Assembly: GCA_910584055.1 (NCBI GenBank)
Contig: CAJTZS010000014.1
Location: forward strand, 1-64,000
DNA from: an uncultured Muribaculaceae bacterium
Lineage (GTDB): Bacteria; Bacteroidota; Bacteroidia; Bacteroidales; Muribaculaceae
DNA: 64,000 nucleotides
Direction: 5' to 3'
The notes below the pieces were generated by a model. That model was not told the origin of the DNA. It worked only from the letters and a program-made list of their open reading frames with translations, and did not search any database. The first letter of the stretch is position 1. Each line of letters starts with the position of its first letter. Shown in pieces: positions 1-9,387 of the stretch. Position numbers and translations under genes: made by a program.

Positions 1-2
1 TT

Positions 3-1176
3 CATCGCGCGTACGTGCGTGAATATAACAACTTAAGAATTTCTAATGTCTAATGCAGATTTAATTGAAGGCATTATTGATATGCCCCCACAATTATTCT
101 ATAATGTGAAGATTCCTTGCTGCTTGTGGATACTATCAAAATGTAAAAAGCAGAAGGGTAAGGTATTATTTGTTGATGCTAGAAAATTAGGGTACATGAG
201 AGATAGAACTCATCGAGAACTATCTTGTGGTGAGGAAAATACGAATCATGGGAACGACATTAAGTTGATCGCTGATGCTTTTTCTGATTTTAGAGAAGGT
301 ATCCATCAACCTGTGAATGGTTTTTCCTCCATTGTCACAATAAAAGATATAGCTGATAATGGTTTTTCATTAAGTCCTAGAGTATTTGTTGGACGTAAAG
401 ATATCAAAATTAATGATAGGGCAAAGGTAGATGATTTGATTAATTCTATAAATAAGCTTATTTTACTATATGGCAAACTGAAAACAGTTGGCATTAATGA
501 GTTGCCATTTGAAATAATCTCCATATATTCTCAAATATCCACCTGTTTTGAAAAAGTACATAATTCAATATTCTATTTGTATTTTGTCAAATTATTGCCT
601 TTCAAAGATGTAGAATTACAAGAGTCATTTCTATACCCAATTCCCGCTCACTGGAAGCTACTAACATTTGACGAGTTCATCTCATCATCAAATGAGAAGT
701 GTGGAAATAACGTTGTTCCTGAGTTTTCCGTCACGAATAGAGGAATAGTTCCTCGTTCTGAAAACTACTCAAAACAATTAAGTAAGGATTCATCCAAAAA
801 CAAACTCATACACAATGGCGATTTGATTTTTGGAATGAGTCGTGAGATTCTCAATTGGGGTATTATGGAAGAAGAGACAGGTGGGGTAAGCCCTGCCTAT
901 AAAGTTTTTACAGTTAATAAAAACAAGGTAAATCCAACTTACTTAAAATGTTTCATATCAAATAACATCTCTTATTTTTCGGATTTAATTAAACCAGCGG
1001 CTCGAGAGGGACAATCTATTGATGAAGATTTCCTCATGAGTAAACAAATTTTCGTTCCCACTTCACAAGATTGGGCATTATTTGTAGACTTATTAAATAA
1101 TATCTTCAATCTCTTCAAAAAAGGAGAGTTTAAGACCGTGCAGAACATAGTAAACGGAATGCTCTCATCTTTATAA
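3..1176 (+). CDS. Type I restriction-modification HsdM-HsdS fusion, 3' part, frameshifted
   Basis: This is the C-terminal end of a type I DNA methyltransferase subunit fused to a target-recognition (HsdS-like) region; the 5' part lies outside the window. The motif DLIEGIIDMPPQLFY followed by IPCCLWIL is the conserved distal part of N6-adenine HsdM proteins. About the last 170 residues (from PIPAHWKLL through the GDLIFGMSRE and GGVSPAYKVF stretches) resemble one HsdS target-recognition domain. The upstream frame (positions 3-50) reads HRAYVREYNNLRIS and then stops. The downstream frame resumes at SNADLIEG. The break coincides with a tandem TCTAATG duplication, and removing one copy restores one continuous frame. 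The ATG at 46 is therefore probably not a natural start. HsdR follows after 4 nt. The stretch is AT-rich compared with hsdR. The family call is firm; whether the gene is active is open. Confidence 0.75.
42..55 (+). repeat. 7-bp tandem duplication causing the hsdM frameshift
   Basis: TCTAATG occurs twice in direct succession (42-48 and 49-55). Seven bases shift the frame by one. With a single copy, the reading frame upstream joins that downstream as R-I-S-N-A-D-L-I-E-G, which fits HsdM. It could be a disabling mutation, a reversible slippage event or an assembly error. Confidence 0.85.
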
Positions 1177-1180
1177 TATT

Positions 1181-4100
1181 ATGAACAACTACCATTATAC
1201 AGAAGACTCCTACGAGCAGACTGTTCTCGATTTGTTCAAAGAATTGGACTATGAGGTGCTTCATGGATCTGATGTTGATGCCACTACAGGGAGAAACCTC
1301 ATAGATGCGACTATTTCGGGCAATCTCAGAGAATCAATGCTTCGTATCAATGGCCCCGAAAAGACTGCGGCAGTTGATGAAGCAATCCGTAAAATTCGTG
1401 AGCTATTTTCGCAGCCGCTCATTCCGGCAAATGTGCAGCTTACAGACTGGATGCAAAACGGCATTGACGTTACGTTCAAAACCGGAGAAGGAACATTGCG
1501 GAGCGACCATGTGAGGATTATTGATATTGTTGATTATACAAACAATAGTTTTCAGGTAGTCAACCAATGGACTGTGGTCAACGGTCAGAGCCAAAAGCGT
1601 GCTGATATAGTTGTATTTGTCAATGGGTTGCCGATTGCCATAATTGAGTTGAAATCGCCAAGCCGGGATGTTACCAACTCCGAGGAAGCCTACCTGCAAC
1701 TTCAAAACTATATGCGGCAGGTGCCTCAACTGTTCACGGCTGCCCAAATGCTTGTAATCAGCGATATGGCAGACACTCGAATCGGCACAATCACCGCACC
1801 CCTTGACAGGTTCATGGAGTGGAAAACTACAGATGGTTCGTATGAGAGTACCGCGATAGCTGACTTTCAGACGTTCTTCGAGGGCATTTTTGACCGTAAG
1901 CGACTTATTGATATCATCGCAGATTTCTCGCTATCAATGGGTGGAGAGACCAAGAAAGTCCGCATACTTGCCGGATACCACCAGTATTTTGCAGTAAAGA
2001 AAGCTATGCAATGCACACAGGATGCACTCGGACGCAAGGATGGTAAAATCGGTGTATTCTGGCACACTCAGGGTTCAGGCAAAAGTTTGTCGATGGTATT
2101 TTATGCACACCAATTGCTCAAAAATCTGCTAAGCGCGACAATCCTCGTATTAACCGACCGCTTAGATCTTAACGACCAGTTGCATTCAACATTTGCAGCT
2201 TGCAGCGACTATCTGCGTCAAACGCCGGTCAAAGCTTTGGACGGCGACAACCTCTATGAACTGCTTGAAAAGCGTAAAAGCCACGGTATAATCTTTGCAA
2301 ATATTCAGAAATTCAAAGACCGCCAAGAGATAATAACATCCCGCAACGATATAATAGTGATGAGCGATGAGGCACATCGCTCTCAGAGCAATATTAAGAC
2401 TAAAGTCGATACAGCAACGGGGGAAATGAAACTCGGCTTTGCCGCTATTGTGCGCAAACTGCTCCCCAATGCCGCCTTTATCGGTTTTACCGGCACTCCT
2501 ATTGAAGCCGACGACAACGACACTCGCGAGGTGTTTGGCAACTACATCGACATCTACGACATGACGCAAGCCGTTGAGGACGGTGCCACAGTTCCTGTTT
2601 ATTACGAGAGCCGCCTTATCAAACTAAACCTTGACGAGGAGACGCTACGCTTGCTTGACCGTGAGTATGACAAGCTCGCTGATGAGGGTGCTGACGATGA
2701 GAATATTAAACGCTCAAAACAAGAAAACGCACAACTCCATGCTCTGCTCCATGCTCCGGAAACGATTGATACACTATGTTGTGACATAATTGAACATTAC
2801 GAGAATAACCGGCAGGACCATCTTACCGGCAAAGCTATGATTGTGGCTCTCGATCGAGCAACAGGCATCGCCATCTACAAGCGACTAATTGAATTGCGCC
2901 CTCAGTGGAAGGATATTATCGGAGTGGTGATGACGCAAGGGAACCAAGACCGTGCGGAATGGAACGATATAATCGGTTCTCCTGCTCATAAGCAAGAACT
3001 TGCGCGACAGTTCAAGGATAACAATTCGGCAATGAAAATCGCCATTGTCGTTGATATGTGGCTGACAGGCTTTGATGTTCCGAGCCTCGCCACAATGTAT
3101 GTATATAAGCCGATGAAAGGTCACAACCTGATGCAAGCCATAGCCCGTGTCAATCGCGTATTTCCCGAAAAGAGCGGTGGTTTGGTGGTAGATTACATCG
3201 GCATAGCCCATGCTCTTAAAAAGGCGATGTACGACTACACCAACCGTGACAAAAAACGTTTCGGAGACCCGGATATAAAGAAAACCGCCTATCAGGAATT
3301 TCTTGCGACAATCGACCGTTGTCGCAAGTGCATGAGCGACTTCGATTATTCAGACTTCGCAACATGCTCTAACTTGCAACGTGCTAATCTTATAAAGGGT
3401 GGTGTCAATGTGTTGCTTGCCCCCAACAATATAGTCAGTGTAAGGTGTGAGGGTAATGTAACAAAATATGACAGTGCCCAAAAGGTATTTATTGATGAGA
3501 GTAAACGTCTTGCCCAAGCCACAACCTTATGCAGAAGTTTGCTCACTCCTGCCGAGAAATTCGAGGAGGCGTATTTTGAAGCTGTACGAACTCTATTGGT
3601 TCGCTTGACATCCAATAAAAGAATCACTCGCAAAATCATTGACGAGCGAATCACTTCTCTGCTCAAAGTCGCAGTCAAGGCTGATGGCGTTGTCGAAATC
3701 CTCAATACGAAGGACACGGAATTCAATCTCTTTGACGAGAAATTTCTTAAAGAGGTTGCCGACATGAAAGAGAAGAACTTCGCACTTGAACTTCTCAAAC
3801 GTTTGCTCGAACAGCATATCCGCAAGCACGCCAAGAAGAACATGACGCAAGCCGAGAAATTCAGCGAAATGCTTGATGCCCGACTTGCCGAATATCTGCG
3901 CGGCTTAATCAACAACGAGGAAGTGATTCAGGAACTGCTTAAAATGGCACGCGAGCTGAAAGCTCATGCTGAACAAGCATCGGAATTTGGTCTGACTGAG
4001 GAAGAACAGGCGTTTTATGACGCACTTACCCGCCCTCAGGCAGTAAAGGACTTCTACGAAAACGATACTCTCATTGCAATGGCAAAGGAACTTACCGAAG

Positions 4101-4345
4101 CTCTACGCAATAGCAAGACCATCGACTGGCGACAGAAAGAATCTGCCCGCGCCAATATGCGTCGTATGGTTAAACGCCTGCTCAAAAAATACAAGTATCC
4201 ACCTGAAGAGCAGCAGAAGGCTCTTGAAACCGTTATCAAACAGTGCGAACTCTACGCTGACAGCGACGAGAATATTTCTCCCATTCAAAGATTCAAACTG
4301 TATGAGATAAATAATACTGATTATTCCTTAGCAGCAGAACCGTAA
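1181..4345 (+). CDS. hsdR: Type I restriction enzyme subunit R (HsdR)
   Basis: This is the motor and nuclease subunit of a type I restriction-modification complex: ATP-driven DNA translocation followed by cleavage of unmodified DNA. The N-terminal PD-(D/E)xK nuclease motif is visible as D142 ... E156-L-K158. The SF2 helicase core has Walker A GSGKS at 298-302, DEAH at 396-399 and the GFTGTP motif III soon after. A long helical C-terminal region, usual for subunit assembly, follows. At 1054 residues it is full length for the family and shows no internal stop. It starts 4 nt after the HsdM-HsdS fusion and is probably co-transcribed with it. Its base composition is more balanced than that of the genes on either side. 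If the methylase really is dead, an active HsdR would be risky for the host, so the frame state upstream matters. Confidence 0.95.
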   Translation: MNNYHYTEDSYEQTVLDLFKELDYEVLHGSDVDATTGRNLIDATISGNLRESMLRINGPEKTAAVDEAIRKIRELFSQPLIPANVQLTDWMQNGIDVTFKTGEGTLRSDHVRIIDIVDYTNNSFQVVNQWTVVNGQSQKRADIVVFVNGLPIAIIELKSPSRDVTNSEEAYLQLQNYMRQVPQLFTAAQMLVISDMADTRIGTITAPLDRFMEWKTTDGSYESTAIADFQTFFEGIFDRKRLIDIIADFSLSMGGETKKVRILAGYHQYFAVKKAMQCTQDALGRKDGKIGVFWHTQGSGKSLSMVFYAHQLLKNLLSATILVLTDRLDLNDQLHSTFAACSDYLRQTPVKALDGDNLYELLEKRKSHGIIFANIQKFKDRQEIITSRNDIIVMSDEAHRSQSNIKTKVDTATGEMKLGFAAIVRKLLPNAAFIGFTGTPIEADDNDTREVFGNYIDIYDMTQAVEDGATVPVYYESRLIKLNLDEETLRLLDREYDKLADEGADDENIKRSKQENAQLHALLHAPETIDTLCCDIIEHYENNRQDHLTGKAMIVALDRATGIAIYKRLIELRPQWKDIIGVVMTQGNQDRAEWNDIIGSPAHKQELARQFKDNNSAMKIAIVVDMWLTGFDVPSLATMYVYKPMKGHNLMQAIARVNRVFPEKSGGLVVDYIGIAHALKKAMYDYTNRDKKRFGDPDIKKTAYQEFLATIDRCRKCMSDFDYSDFATCSNLQRANLIKGGVNVLLAPNNIVSVRCEGNVTKYDSAQKVFIDESKRLAQATTLCRSLLTPAEKFEEAYFEAVRTLLVRLTSNKRITRKIIDERITSLLKVAVKADGVVEILNTKDTEFNLFDEKFLKEVADMKEKNFALELLKRLLEQHIRKHAKKNMTQAEKFSEMLDARLAEYLRGLINNEEVIQELLKMARELKAHAEQASEFGLTEEEQAFYDALTRPQAVKDFYENDTLIAMAKELTEALRNSKTIDWRQKESARANMRRMVKRLLKKYKYPPEEQQKALETVIKQCELYADSDENISPIQRFKLYEINNTDYSLAAEP

Positions 4346-4358
4346 AATATCTCAGTTT

Positions 4359-5651
4359 ATGAATATTTTCAAACCATCCAAAGAGCAACGCAAACATTCC
4401 GCAGAAGATATTTATGCAGCCTTTGAATATCAGTGGAATTATTTTGTATTAATGCTTTTAAAAGAAACTGATGAGACGACAACCGTTAGCTTTGAACTAC
4501 ACGATGACGTTGATAAACAGACCGATGAGGCAATAACGCTTTATCAAATCAAACATAGTGTTCAGAAAAACGCGGAAGGAAAGACGATTAATTTGTCGGA
4601 TCGCGACTCTGATTTGTGGAAGACACTATCCAATTGGATGGAGTTCATTGATGCACAACCGGAGATGTTAGTTAATGCCAGTTTTATATTGGTGACTAAT
4701 AAAAAAGTATTAGATAATCAGTTCGTGAAAGCTCTTAAAGCCTTTCAAAAGAACCATGACCTCGATGAATTTAAGTCTACAATTGAGGTGATAAAGACAC
4801 GTGAAAAGAAAAAAGGTAGCGAATTGAAGGATTCGTCTAGTGAATCAAAGAATAAGCCAAAGAAAAAAGGAATAGATGTTTCTAAAATTATTTCAGATTT
4901 ATTAAATCTTTCCAATTTAGACGTATTTTGTGAGAAAATTACCTTTTCAGAAACAGATGATATTCTTAAAGAGGCGATAAAAAAAAGGATGAAGAATCGT
5001 TTCGGGCTAAATGAACACCGAGTTGACTGGGTTTATGGTCAAATTATGACATCATTGAAAGACGATGCCATAGAACTGATAGAAAATCGCAAACCAGTAT
5101 CATACACCGGTGGAGTATTTGCTGAAAAATATCATAGTGTACTTGATATTGGACGTAGTAAAATTTATTTTCGCTCAGATTACACTTACGCTGACTTTAA
5201 TGGAAACCCAAAGGAACTGTTGTTTATGAAGCAACTATTTAACATTCGAGATACTAACGAAAATGATATAGAGCGTATTATGGAACTTACCGTTAGGTGG
5301 TTAAGTTTTAATAACAACTTTAACGAACATTGGAATAATAACGCAATAATTCAAGATGACGTGGACAGATTGACTCAAAATGTATGTTCTAGATGGAGGA
5401 CATGTCATCATTCCAAACACAGGCGACTGCCACAGGATTGTTCTGATGAAGATTTGTGCAATGCTGGATGTGATACTGTTGATGAAATGAGAAAAGAACA
5501 GTTTTCATTGGCTGGAACAAATCTTGAACAGTCTGAGAGTGAAGGATGCTTATACTATTACTCAAATTCTTCAACAGACATTATCCCAGAATTGCCATTA
5601 ATTGGCTGGCATCGCGATTGGAAACAGAAATTTATTAATACTGATGAATAG
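4359..5651 (+). CDS. ABC-3C system effector-like protein with Cap4-type nuclease domain
   Basis: The N-terminal ~100 residues resemble the Cap4/dsDNA-endonuclease version of the restriction endonuclease fold: the Y24-Q-W-x-YF helix, then E46, D50/D52 and Q63-I-K65-H-S as a putative catalytic E-D-QxK set. A charged linker (around residues 145-175) leads to a C-terminal domain. That domain has the Cys/Asp-rich segment and the ending PLIGWHRDWKQKF, matching my recollection of the C-terminal domains of ABC-three-component (ABC-3C) proteins. The gene opens an AT-rich four-gene cassette and overlaps the next gene by 8 nt. The expected role is DNA cleavage gated by the partner ATPase in phage or plasmid defence. 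The nuclease assignment rests on motif reading only. Confidence 0.7.
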   Translation: MNIFKPSKEQRKHSAEDIYAAFEYQWNYFVLMLLKETDETTTVSFELHDDVDKQTDEAITLYQIKHSVQKNAEGKTINLSDRDSDLWKTLSNWMEFIDAQPEMLVNASFILVTNKKVLDNQFVKALKAFQKNHDLDEFKSTIEVIKTREKKKGSELKDSSSESKNKPKKKGIDVSKIISDLLNLSNLDVFCEKITFSETDDILKEAIKKRMKNRFGLNEHRVDWVYGQIMTSLKDDAIELIENRKPVSYTGGVFAEKYHSVLDIGRSKIYFRSDYTYADFNGNPKELLFMKQLFNIRDTNENDIERIMELTVRWLSFNNNFNEHWNNNAIIQDDVDRLTQNVCSRWRTCHHSKHRRLPQDCSDEDLCNAGCDTVDEMRKEQFSLAGTNLEQSESEGCLYYYSNSSTDIIPELPLIGWHRDWKQKFINTDE

Positions 5652-6072
5652 AGTTTATAACAACGAAGTCATTCTAATGGTGTCCATAATGAATCTTCTC
5701 AAAAATGAGGAGATGGATTTGGCACGTTCATTTCTGTTAACGACACTGCTCGTTGATAGACAAACAGGTTCATTTGTCCAAAAATCCAATGACATACATC
5801 AACTTAATAGTTTAATTAAAAATCAAGGTCTGATATCTCGTAAGTTAGATGCATTTGGACCCTATTTCCTTAATGCCATAATTATTCTGAAGCAAAACGA
5901 ATTCATTCGGATTTATGATGGCAAATTGCATTTGGGCAATTCATTATTTCCTAATGGCAGTTTTACCTCAAAAAGACTGGAGCGCATTATAAAAAACTCG
6001 AAGCACTTATTAAATCTCTGTCATGGATCATCAACTAAAGAATTGTATAACAACTTAAATATTCAATTATGA
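5644..6072 (+). CDS. ABC-3C system middle component
   Basis: A 142-residue protein lying between the nuclease-like protein and the DUF3732 ATPase, the position of the 'middle component' of ABC-three-component systems. The helical N-terminus (NNEVILMVSIMNLLKNEEM) and the later ISRKLDAFGPYFLNAIIIL and LHLG elements look like a winged-helix-type adaptor. I chose the ATG at 5644, which overlaps the previous stop by 8 nt, because an in-frame ATG further upstream would add residues buried deep in the preceding gene. The last bases form an ATGA overlap with the next gene, indicating translational coupling. The function is inferred mainly from position, size and general look; no enzymatic motif is visible. 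Confidence 0.65.
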   Translation: MNRVYNNEVILMVSIMNLLKNEEMDLARSFLLTTLLVDRQTGSFVQKSNDIHQLNSLIKNQGLISRKLDAFGPYFLNAIIILKQNEFIRIYDGKLHLGNSLFPNGSFTSKRLERIIKNSKHLLNLCHGSSTKELYNNLNIQL

Positions 6073-7934
6073 ATCTATATATATCAAGCATAAAATTGTG
6101 GTTCAAAGGTTTTCGTGAAGATGCAAAAAGGACAAAAACCTATCAATTTGAACCAGATAAAATTAATGTCATTACAGGCGACTCTTCTACTGGAAAGACT
6201 TCCATTCTTGGCATCATTGATTATCTCCTACTTTCTGATAATCCGGTAATTGTTGAGAATATCATCAACGAAAATATTGAATTCTACGGAATGAATATTT
6301 TTATTGATGGGGTAAGCTATATTATTATAAGGAAATCCCCTACTAGCGAGAGAGGAACACAAGACGTATACTTCAAGAAGACAACCAATTATCCTATACC
6401 ATTTACTCCTTCTTATAAAGTTGGAGAAGTCAGGGCATTATTCACTGAAATATTGAATATTCCTGACCGAACAACAAATGTTGGGAACAAGAAGTTTACT
6501 CTAACTTTTAGACATTTTTTGCCATTTAACTATTTAACAGAAGATATCATATCATCTGCCAATATCTATTTTGATACTCCGTTCTTTGCAAACAGAAGCT
6601 TCGATGCATTCCTTGATTTTGCATTGGAACATGTCAATGGTATTCTATGTCATAACGAAAAAGATATTGAATCCGAATTGCAAAAGGCAAAAAAGGATTT
6701 AGCGCAGTATCAACAAAAACATCTAAAACTTCAAGACGAGGAGCAGAAATACAAAGAATCTCTTGTAAAAATATATGACGACGCATTAAATCTCAATCTT
6801 ATCCCTGCAGACAATTTATTTATAAGAGAAGATGCTAACGAGATGTTGAAATATGTTCAGCGTTCTATATCTGCGTATGATAAACTCATAAAAGACGAAG
6901 AAGATACCAGTAAACTTGGCAATCTTCGAAAGAAACGAGATGAACTGCAATATCGGTTAAGTGTGTATAACTCGTTACTTGGTGAAATAGATAGACAAAA
7001 AGAATTTGGAGCACAAGTTGTAGACAGCTTACGTCCAGTTTCTTTTATCCGTAAGCATATAAATGAGGTCATCAGTTCTCCAGATACAATTGAACTTCTT
7101 GAACTGTTGGAGAATCAACTTCTGCAAATCAAAGGAGTCAAACCGAAATCTCCTACGTTACCTCCGGATTTTACATTAAGATACGAAGAGCTTAAACGAG
7201 AACTTGAGAATTGCAAAAACGAATTAAAACGGTTGTCAAGCCTCCGTAAAACAATTGGAGATCCCAAATGGTTAAATAAAGCATTAAGCATTAAATATCG
7301 ATTGCAAGGATTGAAAAAGCCTTCCAAAGACACATATCAATTAGCTGTTGAGCAAGAGAAGGTATCTATAATTGAGTCTCTAGAAATTCAACTTAAACAG
7401 ATACGCCTATATCCTCACGATGTAAAGGAAGTGCTCAACAGATATTTAAACCATTACTTCCAATCTGAAAATGGGATGGTAGGTTCCTATCCTGATGCAT
7501 CCATGCGCTATGATGATGTGGAACGGAGAGTTTCACTTTTAAAAGATGGCGAAGAATTTCCTATTAGGAATATTGGAAGTAAGTCAAACTATATGTTTTT
7601 GCACCTCTGCTTTTTCTTAGGTCTGCACAAGTCAATAATAGCGAATAAATCAAAGCAGGTTGGCTCATTTTTGTTTATTGATCAACCAAGTATTCCTTAC
7701 TATGCTGATAAGGAAGCACTTGATAATGATGACAAAAAGCAATTAATGAAAGCTTTCCGACTTCTAAATGGTTTTATGAAAGAAGTTGTATGTGACGAAA
7801 ATACTCATTTCCAAATAATCCTCATTGAACATGCGGACAAATCATATTGGGATAATATGGAATATTTTCACACAGTTGCAGAGTTCTCCAAATCAAGGAA
7901 TGGAGGTTTAGTTCCCAAATATATCTATGAATAA
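6069..7934 (+). CDS. ABC-3C ATPase, DUF3732 family (SMC/Rad50-like)
   Basis: The ATPase of the presumed ABC-three-component system. Walker A GDSSTGKTS is at residues 37-45. A long charged helical coiled-coil middle (about 200-430) separates the two halves of the ABC fold, as in Rad50/SMC proteins. The C-terminal half has an N-I-G-S-K-S-N-Y signature-like segment, a Walker B-like FLFIDQPS with D538, and a switch histidine H588 in LIEHAD. The first strand (LYISSIKLWFKGF) and the DQPS box fit DUF3732. It overlaps the middle component by ATGA and the next gene by one base (TAATG). It probably senses or bridges DNA and licenses the nuclease encoded upstream. Family confidence is high; the biological trigger is unknown. 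Confidence 0.82.
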   Translation: MNLYISSIKLWFKGFREDAKRTKTYQFEPDKINVITGDSSTGKTSILGIIDYLLLSDNPVIVENIINENIEFYGMNIFIDGVSYIIIRKSPTSERGTQDVYFKKTTNYPIPFTPSYKVGEVRALFTEILNIPDRTTNVGNKKFTLTFRHFLPFNYLTEDIISSANIYFDTPFFANRSFDAFLDFALEHVNGILCHNEKDIESELQKAKKDLAQYQQKHLKLQDEEQKYKESLVKIYDDALNLNLIPADNLFIREDANEMLKYVQRSISAYDKLIKDEEDTSKLGNLRKKRDELQYRLSVYNSLLGEIDRQKEFGAQVVDSLRPVSFIRKHINEVISSPDTIELLELLENQLLQIKGVKPKSPTLPPDFTLRYEELKRELENCKNELKRLSSLRKTIGDPKWLNKALSIKYRLQGLKKPSKDTYQLAVEQEKVSIIESLEIQLKQIRLYPHDVKEVLNRYLNHYFQSENGMVGSYPDASMRYDDVERRVSLLKDGEEFPIRNIGSKSNYMFLHLCFFLGLHKSIIANKSKQVGSFLFIDQPSIPYYADKEALDNDDKKQLMKAFRLLNGFMKEVVCDENTHFQIILIEHADKSYWDNMEYFHTVAEFSKSRNGGLVPKYIYE

Positions 7935-8959
7935 TGGCAAACATTAAAATAGGAACCTCGACAATTGCCACAATTCAAAAGGTTGGCAATAAATCAAAAG
8001 AGGAGGGTATAGCATTTGCATCTAAAGTAGATGATATTACCCTTGCGTCTGAGTTTATATCCGCATTGATAAAAAATGTGTTTAAATTCGATGTGTTTAG
8101 TCGCTTTGACTCTATTGATGAGTTGGATTTGAATCCAACATATAGATTTGTACGCAAGATATTCGAGGATAAAGAAAAATTTATCAAACAATCAAATAAT
8201 CTTGCACGATATCTCTACGACCAAAGTAATCATCCTAACATTTGTAATGGAGAGTTTTATACTATATATATTGAAGACTGCATGATTAATGGTCAAAACG
8301 TCGATGCTCTTCTCATGCTCAAGACTGAAGCAAAGGATAGTTTTCTGACTATATCATACGAAAATGGGGAGTATTCTATAAAACCCCAATTGGGCCTGAG
8401 TACAAGACATGTAGATAAGGGGTGTCTGATATTTAACTCTGAAAGAGAAAATGGTTATATAATGTCAGTAGTAGAAACATCTTCTATTCGACAAGATGGC
8501 AGATATTGGTCAAATAATTTTCTTTACACAAAAGAAATTATTTCAAATTTCCAACATACAGAAAATGTTGCAAATTTTTGTACATCAGCAATACAAAAAA
8601 TTAGTGAAAATCATCCAAATAAACATTTGGAACTTGCTAAAGCGTCCCTCAAGATTGCCCAAAGACTACAAGAAGATGGTGTAAAAATACATACAGAAGA
8701 GCTTATATCTTCGTTAGGTATTGATGATGAAGTAGCATCAATATTACCATCTTTGCGAAATGAATATGAGGATAAATATGGGGAAATTCCTGAGGCCTTT
8801 GTCTGTGCTCCAAATGCGACAAAACGAAAGGCTATAACAAAGACTAATATTTTAAAAATTGGAACAAATTTCGAGCTTAAAATATTAGACGCATCTGCCT
8901 CATTAGAAGAGGGCTATGATGAAGAAAAGGATTTGAGATTTATTAAACTTTTCTATTGA
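7934..8959 (+). CDS. Nucleoid-associated protein, NA37/YejK (NdpA)-like
   Basis: A 341-residue protein matching the 37-kDa nucleoid-associated family. It has an N-terminal 'I.KVGNK..EEGI' element, the segment LYDQSNHPNICNGEFYTIYI with DCMINGQNVDALLMLKTE, the DKGCLIFN motif, and a C-terminal DASASLEEGYDEEKDLRFIKLFY tail (key elements: GYD-E and the terminal FIKLFY). Family members bind DNA, but their exact role is poorly known. Its start codon overlaps the stop of the DUF3732 ATPase by one base, so it belongs to the same operon and may be a fourth component of the defence cassette. It shares the AT-rich composition of the three preceding genes. The family call is good; participation in defence is inference from coupling. 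Confidence 0.78.
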   Translation: MANIKIGTSTIATIQKVGNKSKEEGIAFASKVDDITLASEFISALIKNVFKFDVFSRFDSIDELDLNPTYRFVRKIFEDKEKFIKQSNNLARYLYDQSNHPNICNGEFYTIYIEDCMINGQNVDALLMLKTEAKDSFLTISYENGEYSIKPQLGLSTRHVDKGCLIFNSERENGYIMSVVETSSIRQDGRYWSNNFLYTKEIISNFQHTENVANFCTSAIQKISENHPNKHLELAKASLKIAQRLQEDGVKIHTEELISSLGIDDEVASILPSLRNEYEDKYGEIPEAFVCAPNATKRKAITKTNILKIGTNFELKILDASASLEEGYDEEKDLRFIKLFY

Positions 8960-9083
8960 TTACAGCATGAATATAACAATTCATAATATAAAAGAATCGA
9001 TTATGCCTGACGAGTCTGCGACTTCGGAGTTAAGAAGACTTTGCTTCCAAAATAGTGCAATTTTAAAGCCAATCATTTGCAAT

Positions 9084-9380
9084 ATGAGTATCTGGAATTA
9101 CATAAGTGAGTTTATACTGTTTCGGTGGCTGTTCGGCAATCGGAACAAAAGTCATCATGTCGTAAACTCTCACCCTGTGGATACGACCGACTACACTCCG
9201 CGACGTGTTGATATTGAGGATTACATCGCCAATGACCTTGACGATGATTTGCGCCTTATGCGCGGCTCTGAGTATGGGCGCAGCAATAGGCACAAAGATT
9301 ATTCCGATTATGGCTATCAGCCGTATGATGATTTCCTCGACGAGCAGGACGATTACGACATGATGGACGATGATTTTTAA
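9084..9380 (+). CDS. Small acidic protein of unknown function
   Basis: A 98-residue protein with a short hydrophobic/aromatic N-terminus (SIWNYISEFILFRWLFGN) and a strongly acidic tail ending in DDYDMMDDDF. I do not recognise a named family, although short proteins of this appearance occur beside restriction and AlbA-type genes in Bacteroidales (recollection, not checked). The ATG at 9084 is preferred because the conserved-looking hydrophobic start begins there. An in-frame ATG at 8967 would add 39 residues encoded by AT-rich DNA that looks like the tail of the previous cassette. It ends 7 nt before the AlbA_2 gene and is probably co-expressed with it. A membrane-associated or DNA-mimic role is conceivable but unsupported. 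Confidence 0.6.
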   Translation: MSIWNYISEFILFRWLFGNRNKSHHVVNSHPVDTTDYTPRRVDIEDYIANDLDDDLRLMRGSEYGRSNRHKDYSDYGYQPYDDFLDEQDDYDMMDDDF

Positions 9381-9387
9381 CTATTGA

